DNA from: Burkholderiales bacterium | GTDB lineage: Bacteria > Pseudomonadota > Gammaproteobacteria > Burkholderiales > Casimicrobiaceae | DNA: 5,968 nucleotides | Reading direction: 5' to 3' | Assembly (NCBI GenBank): GCA_031275075.1 | Contig: JAISPI010000053.1 | Span: 1-5,968 of the forward strand | In this document: in pieces, positions 1-5,968 of the stretch | Position numbering within the stretch: position 1 is the first letter of the stretch | Layout: each line of letters begins with the position of its first letter | Position numbers and translations under genes: made by a program | The notes under the pieces: generated by a model | The model's input: only the letters and a program-made list of their open reading frames with translations | Told to the model about the DNA's origin: nothing | Databases searched by the model: none

Positions 1-645
1 ATTCCGTATCAGCCTAACCGTTTTTTGAGCGCGTTGGCAGCTTTGATTTTTGTTAAGTACGCAGCGTTGATCTGGGGTGTTGTCGGCTTGTTTATGCCGT
101 TGTGTCTGATATCTTTGGCGGCTGTATTGCATTTCCAATGGCGGAGGCCACGGTTTTGGCCTATCGTCGCGTTAGCTCTTAGCTTGATACCTTTTTTTAC
201 TGTGAAAACATGGGGGGTGTTGTGGTCTCAATTCGGCAATAACGCGTTAATGCAACTGCCCTTTTGGTTGCCGCAGGTTTTTTTAATTATCGTTTGGCTG
301 GGCATTGTCTATACCTTATTGAAACAGGTAACGCCTAGAGCTTTGTCGTTTGAAAACACCGGTGTTTGGTTGTTGGCGTTTCTTCTGGCTGCGGGAACCT
401 GGCCGGTGCCGCTGGCGTTGTTTGCGTTGGCCGTTTTCTTCCTTGGTTTTTCGCAGCGGGACAAGCTGTTAGAAGGCATTGGCGTTGTTCAGTTGCTCTG
501 GGCTGTTGGTTACTACTATTACGCGCTGGAAACGACTTTGCTGCTCAAATCGCTGACGCTTTCCGTGCTGGGTATGGCGTTGCTGCTGCTGTATGCGGTT
601 AGTCGCCATCTTCTGCCGGAAACAAGACGGAGAGAAAGAACATGA
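1..645 (+). CDS. DUF4401-type multi-pass membrane protein, 3' part (5' end outside window)
   Basis: The frame is open to the left edge, so this is the C-terminal 214 residues of a longer protein; the TTG at 25 is an internal Leu codon and need not be a start. The sequence is strongly hydrophobic, with about six or seven membrane segments. These include visible residues 18-44, 52-68, 87-107 and 121-149, followed by a tail pair around 159-173 and 185-201. The short polar loop GFSQRDKLLEGIG (about 149-161), the YYYY cluster (171-174), the LLLKS that follows and the basic C-terminus (ETRRRERT) resemble the end of DUF4401 proteins as I remember them. Such proteins often sit beside DUF2157 and GDYXXLXY genes, and here a GDYXXLXY gene follows directly. 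Its ATG overlaps this stop as ATGA (642-645), which implies translational coupling. The family's function is unknown; an inner-membrane location is inferred. The base composition looks more T-rich than the later genes, which the Phe/Leu/Val content partly explains. The membrane-protein call is firm; the family name is less so. Confidence 0.72.
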   Translation: MPYQPNRFLSALAALIFVKYAALIWGVVGLFMPLCLISLAAVLHFQWRRPRFWPIVALALSLIPFFTVKTWGVLWSQFGNNALMQLPFWLPQVFLIIVWLGIVYTLLKQVTPRALSFENTGVWLLAFLLAAGTWPVPLALFALAVFFLGFSQRDKLLEGIGVVQLLWAVGYYYYALETTLLLKSLTLSVLGMALLLLYAVSRHLLPETRRRERT

Positions 646-1169
646 ATTTTTCCAAAGAGAACCTGCGCGTTTTTATCGCCGTTATCGTTGGTGTCTTTAT
701 TCTGGCGTTGCTCAACTGGACAATTTTCCAGAAGGAACGCCTGATCGAACAGGGGCGCGTCGTCTTGTTGCAACTGGCGCCGGTTGATCCGCGCTCGCTG
801 ATGCAGGGGGATTACATGGCGTTACGCTTTGTGCTGGAAAACGAAATCCGGCGTGCGACAGATAACAAAATCGACAAGGATGGGATAGCTGTTCTGCGTC
901 TTGACGAGAACAATGTCGCGCATTTCGCTCGTCTCGACGATGGCGCGTCTTTGCAAAGCAGCGAAGTCCGCTTGCGCTATCGCGTGCGGGACGGACGCGG
1001 CACACTGAAAATTGCCACCAATGCGTTTTTCTTTGAAGAAGGGCGGGGAGAAATCTACGAGCCGGCCCGCTATGGCGAGTTTCGCGTTACCGAATCCGGC
1101 GATGTAATTCTCACGCAGTTGCGTGATGAAAAGTTTAACGTACTGGGACGTAGCGCAGTACTGAATTAA
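642..1169 (+). CDS. GDYXXLXY domain-containing protein
   Basis: Complete 175-residue protein. It starts at an ATG inside the stop of the upstream gene, with GGAGAG at 629-634 seven bases before it, so the start is well supported. One N-terminal hydrophobic segment (about residues 10-29), with few charges before it, suggests a membrane anchor or uncleaved signal. The family signature follows at residues 47-63, PVDPRSLMQGDYMALRF, with GDY at 56-58; the last position is Phe rather than the Tyr in the family name. The remainder is a mixed polar domain ending in FFFEEGRGEIYEPARYGEF and a short tail, typical of the family as I know it. The body probably lies on the periplasmic side (inference). The biochemical role is unknown. 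The gene is almost certainly co-translated with the upstream DUF4401-type gene, a pairing that recurs in proteobacteria and suggests the two act together. Its 3' end faces glnE across 36 bases. Confidence 0.85.
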   Translation: MNFSKENLRVFIAVIVGVFILALLNWTIFQKERLIEQGRVVLLQLAPVDPRSLMQGDYMALRFVLENEIRRATDNKIDKDGIAVLRLDENNVAHFARLDDGASLQSSEVRLRYRVRDGRGTLKIATNAFFFEEGRGEIYEPARYGEFRVTESGDVILTQLRDEKFNVLGRSAVLN

Positions 1170-1190
1170 CAGTTTTTAATCGCGCTGCGC
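1153..1190 (+). terminator. Possible weak terminator / nested inverted repeats between convergent genes
   Basis: ACTG (1160-1163) and CAGT (1170-1173) can pair around a 6-base loop holding the TAA stop, and TTTTT (1173-1177) follows at once. Outside this, GCGCAG (1153-1158) and CTGCGC (1185-1190) are also complementary, so a longer branched structure is possible. The inner stem has only 4 bp, which is weak for an intrinsic terminator, and no matching U-tract serves the minus-strand glnE transcript. It is the only terminator-like element in the 36-base gap. Confidence 0.25.
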
Positions 1191-1205
1191 ATAACTTGGA
1201 AGAAA

Positions 1206-3980
1206 TCAGGACGGCTTCGGCATAAGAAGCCTGCCCCACAAAGCATGAACAGAAGAACGCTCATTCGCCACCAACGCAGGGTCGATGGCAGCACTGTCGG
1301 CGTCCTGCAATTGGGCGGTGTGTTGCTGACGGCGATAAAGACGGTACGCCTGAATAGCGGCATCGGCTTCGGCGGGTGTGATGATTCCGAGCGTGGCGGC
1401 GCTGGTAAGCAGCGCGACGTTGCCGGTGTTGCGGGTTAATGTCGGAAATTGGTGGGCGTGCGCGAGCACAAAAAATTGTACGATGAATTCGATATCGACC
1501 ATGCCGCCGCGGTCGCGCTTGACATCGAACAACGCTGCCGAGTGGGGGTGTTCTTCCAACATGCGTTCGCGCATAGTGATGACGTCCCGTCGCAAAACCT
1601 CGATATCACGCGGCTGTTGCAACAAGGCGGCTCGTTCGCGCATAAATGCGGCTCCCAGTTCGTTGTCGCCGGCGATGAAGCGGGCGCGGGTGAGCGCCTG
1701 ATGTTCGAAAGTCCAGGCTTTTTCTCGCTGGTAGCGCACGAAAGCGTCCCAGCGCGATACCAGCAAACCGCTGCTGCCATCCGGCCGTAAACGCAGGTCG
1801 GTCGAATAGAGGTTGCCGGCTGCGGTGGTGCTGGTCAACCAGGTGTTCATTCGCTGAGCCAGCCGTGCGTAGCGGGCAACGGCTTCGTCGCCGTCATCGC
1901 CGACTTCGTAGAGGAAAACCAGATCGAGGTCGGAGCCATAACTCATTTCCTTGCTGCCCAGTTTGCCGTAGCCGATGATGGCGAAACGCGGCGGTGGCGC
2001 GTCTTCGGACATCAGCGTTCGCCAGCAATGCGTGAGCGTCATTTCGAGAATGAGATCGGCAAGCGCGGTTAAATGGTCGGCCAGCCGTTCGACGGTTAAT
2101 TGTCCGGTAAGGTCTTGCGCCAGCAAGCGGAAGGTTTGGGCGTGTTGGAAATGACGCAGCTCATCCATTTGCCGTTCGGTGTCGCCGGCGTGTGCGTTCA
2201 GGATTTGCGTCAGCTCATCGCGCCACACCATCCAGTCAGGCTCGGCGAGCAGCGTTTGCGGCGCCAGCAATTCATCGAGCAGAATCGGGTGGCGGTTTAG
2301 ATAATCTGCTGCCCATGATGAAGCGGCAAACAAGCGAGCAAGTCTCGGCAGCGCCTGCGGATGTTCAGAAAGAAGCGCCAGATAGGCGCTGCGTCGGCTG
2401 ATGGTTTCAAGCAGCGTGAACAATCGCAGAAATAAGGTATCGGCTGCGTTTGCTGTCTTCAAACCGGTCGCTTTCGAAGCGGTGGCTGGAGTTATTTCGA
2501 TGAGTTGTTGTGTCAACACGTCGAAACGCTGCCGCGAACGTTCCGGCAGCGCGGTATACCGTTTGCTTTCGCGCATGCGCAGAATGCGGTTGGCGATAGC
2601 TTCCGGGTCGGTGAAGTGGTGGGCAAGCGTCTGACGGAGAATATCCGGGGCTTCCTGGGTGTCCCACGAGAAGCCGGTGCCGGAAGAAGCCGGATGGGCT
2701 TGTACGGCGAGCGTTGATGATGAAAGCCCTTCGTTGCCGTAACCGAGCAGCGTTTCGAAGTGATGCACGACACATTGCCGGTGTGTGTCGAGCGCTTTCT
2801 GAAACGTTTCCGGGGAAGCAAAAGCCATGCTGTGCGCCAACGCAGTACGAGAGGCCTCGTCTTCCGGCAAGGTTTGTGTCGCCAGATCGTCGCGGTATTG
2901 CAAACGGTGTTCGACGCGACGCAAAAAATCGTAAGCCGTTAGCAATTCTTCGACGGCGCTGTCGGTCAACAAATCGCGTTCGCCGAGCGCCCGCAAGGCT
3001 GCGCGGGTGCCGCGTAACTGTAATGCCGGAAGGCGTCCGCCACGGACGATTTGTAATGCCTGGGCGATGAATTCGATATCGCGGATGCCGCCACTGCCCA
3101 ACTTGATGTTGTGGGCGTAGCCGCGTGTTTTTCCTTGTGTCCGGATTTGTTCGCGCACATCGCGCAGCCCTTCGTAGGCATCGAAGTCGAGGTATTTTCG
3201 ATAGACGAACGGCGCAATCAGTTGATGTAATTCATCATGATGAGAGCCGGTGAGTTGTTGTGCTTTCAACCAGGCGTAACGCTCCCACATTCGCCCCTGT
3301 GCGGTCAGATAGTGTTCGAGCGCATCGAACGAAACGGCCAGCGGCGCAGCGTTGCCGTATGGGCGTAACCGCATGTCAACGCGGAACACGAAACCATCGG
3401 CGGTCACTTCATCGAGCGCGGCGATCACGCGTTGTCCCAGACGAACGAAAAATTCATGGTTGCTGAGCGCACGGGAGCCGTCGGTCTCGCCGTCTTCGGG
3501 GTAGAGAAAAACGAGATCGACGTCGGAAGACACGTTCAGTTCGCCGCCGCCCAGCTTTCCCATGCCGACGATAATGAACGGCTGAATCTCGCCGGATGCC
3601 TCGCCGTGCGGCCATCCGCGCGTTTCGGCAAGCTGCGCCTGGTGTAGCGTCGCTGCCGCGATCAAGGCATCGGTGGCGAGCCGCCCCATGTTGCCGCAGA
3701 CTTCATCAAGGTTAGCTATGCCAAGCAGGTCGCGCGCCATTGTGTGCAACATGACATGCTGGCGTACCTGTCGCAGAGTGGCGGCGAGGCCGTCCGTATC
3801 ACCAGCGGCAAGCGCTGCGGCGATGGGCTGTGTGACGGCACTGTCCCAGTCGAGGCGCTTTTCGGGCGCGGCCTCCCAAGTGGCGCGGTACTCTGGGCGT
3901 GCCGCTACCATACGCTGGGCGTAGGAGCTGAAGGAAAGCGCTTGGGACAGAGTCCTGTCGGGGGAAAATGATCTTTCCAT
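1206..3980 (-). CDS. glnE: Bifunctional glutamine synthetase adenylyltransferase / adenylyl-removing enzyme
   Basis: Cytoplasmic enzyme that adenylylates glutamine synthetase (inactivating) and phosphorolytically removes the AMP (activating). In the known system, PII, PII-UMP and glutamine control the two activities. The protein has 924 residues from the ATG at 3980, close to the roughly 950 of E. coli GlnE. Both halves carry the same nucleotidyltransferase core. The N-terminal adenylyl-removing half has GMGKLGGGELN (139-149), SSDVDLVFLY (151-160, metal-binding Asp153 and Asp155), RVDMRLRP (200-207) and GSGGIRDIEF (295-304). The C-terminal adenylylating half has GYGKLGSKEMS (670-680), GSDLDLVFLY (682-691, Asp684 and Asp686), TDLRLRPDGSSG (727-738) and KRDRGGMVDIEF (821-832). 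No catalytic residue looks lost and the frame is unbroken. An in-frame TTG at 3992 would add MQPL; I prefer the ATG because LSQALSFSSYAQR then sits at the usual distance from the N-terminus. Neither start has a clear Shine-Dalgarno. The gene diverges from the YhdP-type gene and converges on the GDYXXLXY gene, so it is probably transcribed alone. No glnD, glnB or glnA lies in view. Confidence 0.97.
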   Translation of the reverse strand: MERSFSPDRTLSQALSFSSYAQRMVAARPEYRATWEAAPEKRLDWDSAVTQPIAAALAAGDTDGLAATLRQVRQHVMLHTMARDLLGIANLDEVCGNMGRLATDALIAAATLHQAQLAETRGWPHGEASGEIQPFIIVGMGKLGGGELNVSSDVDLVFLYPEDGETDGSRALSNHEFFVRLGQRVIAALDEVTADGFVFRVDMRLRPYGNAAPLAVSFDALEHYLTAQGRMWERYAWLKAQQLTGSHHDELHQLIAPFVYRKYLDFDAYEGLRDVREQIRTQGKTRGYAHNIKLGSGGIRDIEFIAQALQIVRGGRLPALQLRGTRAALRALGERDLLTDSAVEELLTAYDFLRRVEHRLQYRDDLATQTLPEDEASRTALAHSMAFASPETFQKALDTHRQCVVHHFETLLGYGNEGLSSSTLAVQAHPASSGTGFSWDTQEAPDILRQTLAHHFTDPEAIANRILRMRESKRYTALPERSRQRFDVLTQQLIEITPATASKATGLKTANAADTLFLRLFTLLETISRRSAYLALLSEHPQALPRLARLFAASSWAADYLNRHPILLDELLAPQTLLAEPDWMVWRDELTQILNAHAGDTERQMDELRHFQHAQTFRLLAQDLTGQLTVERLADHLTALADLILEMTLTHCWRTLMSEDAPPPRFAIIGYGKLGSKEMSYGSDLDLVFLYEVGDDGDEAVARYARLAQRMNTWLTSTTAAGNLYSTDLRLRPDGSSGLLVSRWDAFVRYQREKAWTFEHQALTRARFIAGDNELGAAFMRERAALLQQPRDIEVLRRDVITMRERMLEEHPHSAALFDVKRDRGGMVDIEFIVQFFVLAHAHQFPTLTRNTGNVALLTSAATLGIITPAEADAAIQAYRLYRRQQHTAQLQDADSAAIDPALVANERSSVHALWGRLLMPKPS

Positions 3981-4127
3981 TAAAGGTTGCAAAAATGTAG
4001 GCGATGACGCAAGAGCGCAGAAAACCCGTGTGGACAGAGTACAATTATCAGATCGATATTATGAACCACCGGCCTGTGGAGGAGACAAAATTTTTATGTT
4101 GGCAGGCCTGATACCGAAAGAACGGAA
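3981..4127. promoter_or_regulatory. Divergent promoter region between glnE and the yhdP-like gene
   Basis: This 147-base gap must hold the start signals for both outward genes. On the plus strand, TGGACA (4031-4036) and GATATT (4055-4060, spacer 18) form a modest sigma70-like pair. TATTAT (4057-4062) is a better -10 hexamer, but its spacing to that -35 is 20. A start near 4067-4070 would give a leader of about 60 bases. On the minus strand, GATAAT (complement of 4045-4050) is a good -10 match facing glnE, but I find no convincing -35 for it. The two candidates overlap, so the promoters may compete. I see no NtrC-like, sigma54-like or other recognisable operator. The region itself is certain from the gene layout; the exact hexamers are tentative. 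Confidence 0.4.
4078..4084 (+). promoter_or_regulatory. Strong Shine-Dalgarno-like GGAGGAG in the yhdP-side leader
   Basis: GGAGGAG is the best ribosome-binding match in the intergenic region. It lies 11 bases before the ATG at 4096, slightly long but usable, and 43 bases before the TTG at 4128, which is too far to serve that codon directly. It therefore points to initiation at 4096, which opens only an 11-codon frame. GGCCTG (4071-4076) and CAGGCC (4103-4108) flank it and could pair to form a weak hairpin enclosing both it and the ATG. Confidence 0.4.
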
Positions 4128-4131
4128 TTGA
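4096..4131 (+). CDS. Possible 11-codon leader ORF overlapping the yhdP-like start
   Basis: This frame encodes MLAGLIPKERN and stops at TGA (4129-4131). The stop overlaps the TTG start of the next gene (4128-4130) as TTGA. It has the strongest Shine-Dalgarno in the region (GGAGGAG, 4078-4084), while the following TTG has only a weak GAAAG at 4116-4120. This arrangement fits translational coupling, in which ribosomes finishing the leader restart on the TTG. The peptide has no runs of one amino acid that would suggest amino-acid attenuation. It could be chance: an 11-codon frame is easily random, and the coding evidence is only its position. Confidence 0.3.
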   Translation: MLAGLIPKERN

Positions 4132-5968
4132 AACCCCGTCACTTTTTTATTCTTTTCCGTTTTTTACGGTTTCTCCGGTACGTGCTTGTCACAGTGGCGG
4201 CGTTGGCGGTGGTATTTATCGCTGGTCTGCTGGCGATTCGTTTCGTGTTGCTGCCACAGTGGGAAGCGCAGCCGCATAAAGCCGCAGATTTTCTCAGCGC
4301 CCGGATCGGTTTGCCGGTGGCGCTCGGCGGCCTCAAGGCGGGCTGGGAAGGATGGAATCCGCAACTGACCATTCACGATTTTCAGATTTATGCGGCGTCG
4401 GCGGGAAAGGTTGACGCTCCTGATGCCGACGCGCAACTGGCGCTGTCCAAGGTGGCATTGCAGATAGACGCCTGGAGTTCGTTGATTCATCTGGATGTCC
4501 GTTTCCGGCATTTGCGGCTCGAACAGCCAACGTTAATCGTGCGACGCGACACGGCAGGGCGCGTGTTCATCGGCGGCGTGTTGCTCGCGGCTTCGCCGGA
4601 AGGGGGTGACGACGATGCCGACAGCGGACAGCTTGCCGATTGGCTCTTGAGGCAACGGGAGATTGAAATCAACGGCGGAATGGTCGAATGGCGCGACGAA
4701 AAGCGTGACGCGCCGCCATTGGTCGTCGAGCAACTGGATTTTCGCGGCGGGCAGGGATTGTCACATTACCGCTTCGGCTTGCGCGGTGATCTGGTGTCAG
4801 CGTTGGGGACGGCTTTCGAGGTGCGCGGCGAAACGTCAACCGGCCTGTTGCAGCGCAGTTTCGACCGTGCCTGGACCGGGTATATACGGCTGGATCGTGT
4901 TGATCTCGGCAGCCTGCGGCAATGGATTGATTTGCCGCTCGATGTGGAACGTGGCGAAGGCAGCGTACAGGCATGGACGGTATCGTCGAAGCGACGTGTG
5001 ACGTCGGCAACGGTTGATATTGCGTTGCGTGATGTCAAAGCAGGTTGGGCGTCCAGCACCGAACCGGCAGTTGCGCCGTTGGAATTGCGGGAAGTGCGCG
5101 GCCGTTTCAAGGGGCGTGACGAACGTAGCCGGGTTGTTTTTTCGGCAGAGGGTCTGACGCTTGTTGAAAAGAGCGGTCTCCGCCTTGAGCCAATGACAGT
5201 GGCGCTGACGCTCGAAGGTTTTGATCCGGCAACACCGCAGCAAATGATGGCGCGGCTAACGCAAGCGCTACGAGGACAGATTGAATTCGACCGGCTTGAT
5301 GTGTCGGTATTGAGCGGGTTGTTGCGCTTGATCCCGATGCCGGACGGCTGGCTTGAAACGCTGGTGGCGCTTGATGTTCGCGGAACCCTCGAAAAAGGCA
5401 GTGGCCGTTGGGAGCGCATGCGCAAAAAAAATAGCGAAGAAGGTTCATGGCGGTTGCGCCATTACAAAGCGCGCGCCACCGTGCAGGGAGCGAGCGTACA
5501 AGCTTACGGCGATTACCCGGGTGTGCGCGGGATCAGCGGCACGGTATCGTTCGATGAAAGACAAGGCGCCGTGACGTTGAAAGGCCGCAATGTTGTGCTC
5601 GATCTTCCAAAAGTATTCCCTGAAACATTGTCGCTGAACACGGTGGACGGCAATGTGCGCTGGGCGCACAAGCCGGAGGGGTTGTTCATTCAAACAGGCG
5701 CGCTTCGTTTTGCCAATGCGGACGTCGAAGGTGTGGCTGAAGGCACTTGGAGGGCTAACGGCGGCGCCGGCATCGCTAATCTCACGGCGCAAGTGCATCG
5801 GGCTGTTGCCAGTAGCGCATACCGCTATATTCCGCATGTAGCCGGAGAAGATGTTCGGCACTGGCTGCGCGAAAGTCTCAAGAGCGGCGCGGCCAACCGC
5901 GCCAAGATGGTTTTGAAAGGCGATCTGGATCATTTCCCCTTTTACGGCGGCAAGCATGGCAGTTTTGT
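4128..5968 (+). CDS. YhdP family (TIGR02099 / DUF3971) AsmA-like envelope protein, N-terminal part
   Basis: The frame runs unbroken to the right edge: 613 complete codons, about half of a family usually near 1,270 residues. The TTG at 4128 is chosen because the frame upstream of it has no ATG, GTG or other good start before a TGA at 4062, and it gives a basic N-terminus (KPRH...RFLRFLRY) before one membrane segment (about residues 19-41). Family features follow in order: LPVALGGLKAGWEGWNP soon after the membrane segment, an acidic linker (EGGDDDADSG), then ADWLLRQREIEINGGMVEWR (170-189). Near the edge are YRYIPHVAGEDVRHWLRESL (565-584) and GDLDHFPF (598-605), typical of the DUF3971 region. 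E. coli YhdP is anchored in the inner membrane and is one of the AsmA-like proteins, with TamB and YdbH, that move phospholipids to the outer membrane; the same role is inferred here. No clear Shine-Dalgarno precedes the TTG, so initiation may depend on the overlapping leader frame. The gene diverges from glnE. An A8 tract at 5424-5431 is noted separately. Confidence 0.9.
   Translation, partial: MKPRHFFILFRFLRFLRYVLVTVAALAVVFIAGLLAIRFVLLPQWEAQPHKAADFLSARIGLPVALGGLKAGWEGWNPQLTIHDFQIYAASAGKVDAPDADAQLALSKVALQIDAWSSLIHLDVRFRHLRLEQPTLIVRRDTAGRVFIGGVLLAASPEGGDDDADSGQLADWLLRQREIEINGGMVEWRDEKRDAPPLVVEQLDFRGGQGLSHYRFGLRGDLVSALGTAFEVRGETSTGLLQRSFDRAWTGYIRLDRVDLGSLRQWIDLPLDVERGEGSVQAWTVSSKRRVTSATVDIALRDVKAGWASSTEPAVAPLELREVRGRFKGRDERSRVVFSAEGLTLVEKSGLRLEPMTVALTLEGFDPATPQQMMARLTQALRGQIEFDRLDVSVLSGLLRLIPMPDGWLETLVALDVRGTLEKGSGRWERMRKKNSEEGSWRLRHYKARATVQGASVQAYGDYPGVRGISGTVSFDERQGAVTLKGRNVVLDLPKVFPETLSLNTVDGNVRWAHKPEGLFIQTGALRFANADVEGVAEGTWRANGGAGIANLTAQVHRAVASSAYRYIPHVAGEDVRHWLRESLKSGAANRAKMVLKGDLDHFPFYGGKHGSF

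Noticed and set aside
25..645. Taking the TTG at 25 as the true start of the first gene
   Set aside because: The frame continues open to base 1 and encodes plausible protein before 25. There is no RBS, and DUF4401 proteins are longer, so the gene is simply cut by the window edge.
1436..1790. Open frames of 107-114 residues on both strands inside the glnE C-terminal region
   Set aside because: They lie wholly within the glnE nucleotidyltransferase domain, have low-complexity Cys/Arg/Ser-rich products and no independent start signals. They are shadows.
1206..3980. The repeated GxGKLG and SDxDLVFLY motifs in glnE as a recent duplication
   Set aside because: Two homologous nucleotidyltransferase halves are the normal architecture of GlnE, and the halves here are well diverged.
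4096..4098. ATG at 4096 as the start of the yhdP-like gene
   Set aside because: It is out of frame with the long gene and meets TGA at 4129-4131 after 11 codons.
4766..5425. Long minus-strand open frame (219 residues) opposite the yhdP-like gene
   Set aside because: Its product is rich in Arg, Ser and Pro with no recognisable domain, as expected from the reverse strand of a biased coding sequence. The plus-strand frame here carries clear family motifs.
1..5968. Defence system, mobile element, CRISPR array, tRNA or other RNA gene
   Set aside because: I found no direct-repeat array, transposase or integrase motifs, terminal repeats, or tRNA-like cloverleaf. Coding sequence fills nearly all of the window.

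Overview
The window reads as ordinary chromosomal DNA of a Gram-negative proteobacterium, most likely a betaproteobacterium. The reasons are a full-length two-domain GlnE, a divergently placed YhdP/TIGR02099-type envelope protein (a neighbourhood I know from betaproteobacteria), and a GC content that looks to be in the mid-50s by eye. I cannot resolve the order or genus. Coding density is high. I see no mobile element, tRNA, rRNA or CRISPR array.

Layout. (1) Positions 1-1169, plus strand, hold the 3' end of a multi-pass membrane protein of the DUF4401 type. It overlaps by ATGA a complete 175-residue GDYXXLXY-family protein, so the two form a translationally coupled pair of unknown function. 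(2) Positions 1170-1205 are a 36-base gap between convergent genes, with small inverted repeats around the stop codon. (3) Positions 1206-3980, minus strand, are glnE, the bifunctional adenylyltransferase/adenylyl-removing enzyme that sets glutamine synthetase activity according to nitrogen status. Both nucleotidyltransferase cores look intact. (4) Positions 3981-4127 are a divergent intergenic region with AT-rich promoter-like elements, a GGAGGAG ribosome-binding sequence and a possible 11-codon leader ORF. (5) Positions 4128-5968, plus strand, are the N-terminal 613 codons of a YhdP-family AsmA-like protein that runs off the right edge.

The genes do not form one pathway. GlnE is nitrogen regulation, YhdP is envelope lipid homeostasis, and the DUF4401/GDYXXLXY pair is uncharacterised. 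No clearly new system is visible. The points most worth a second look are the leader ORF overlapping the apparent TTG start of yhdP, an A8 tract in yhdP where one extra A gives an immediate stop, and the uncharacterised membrane pair.
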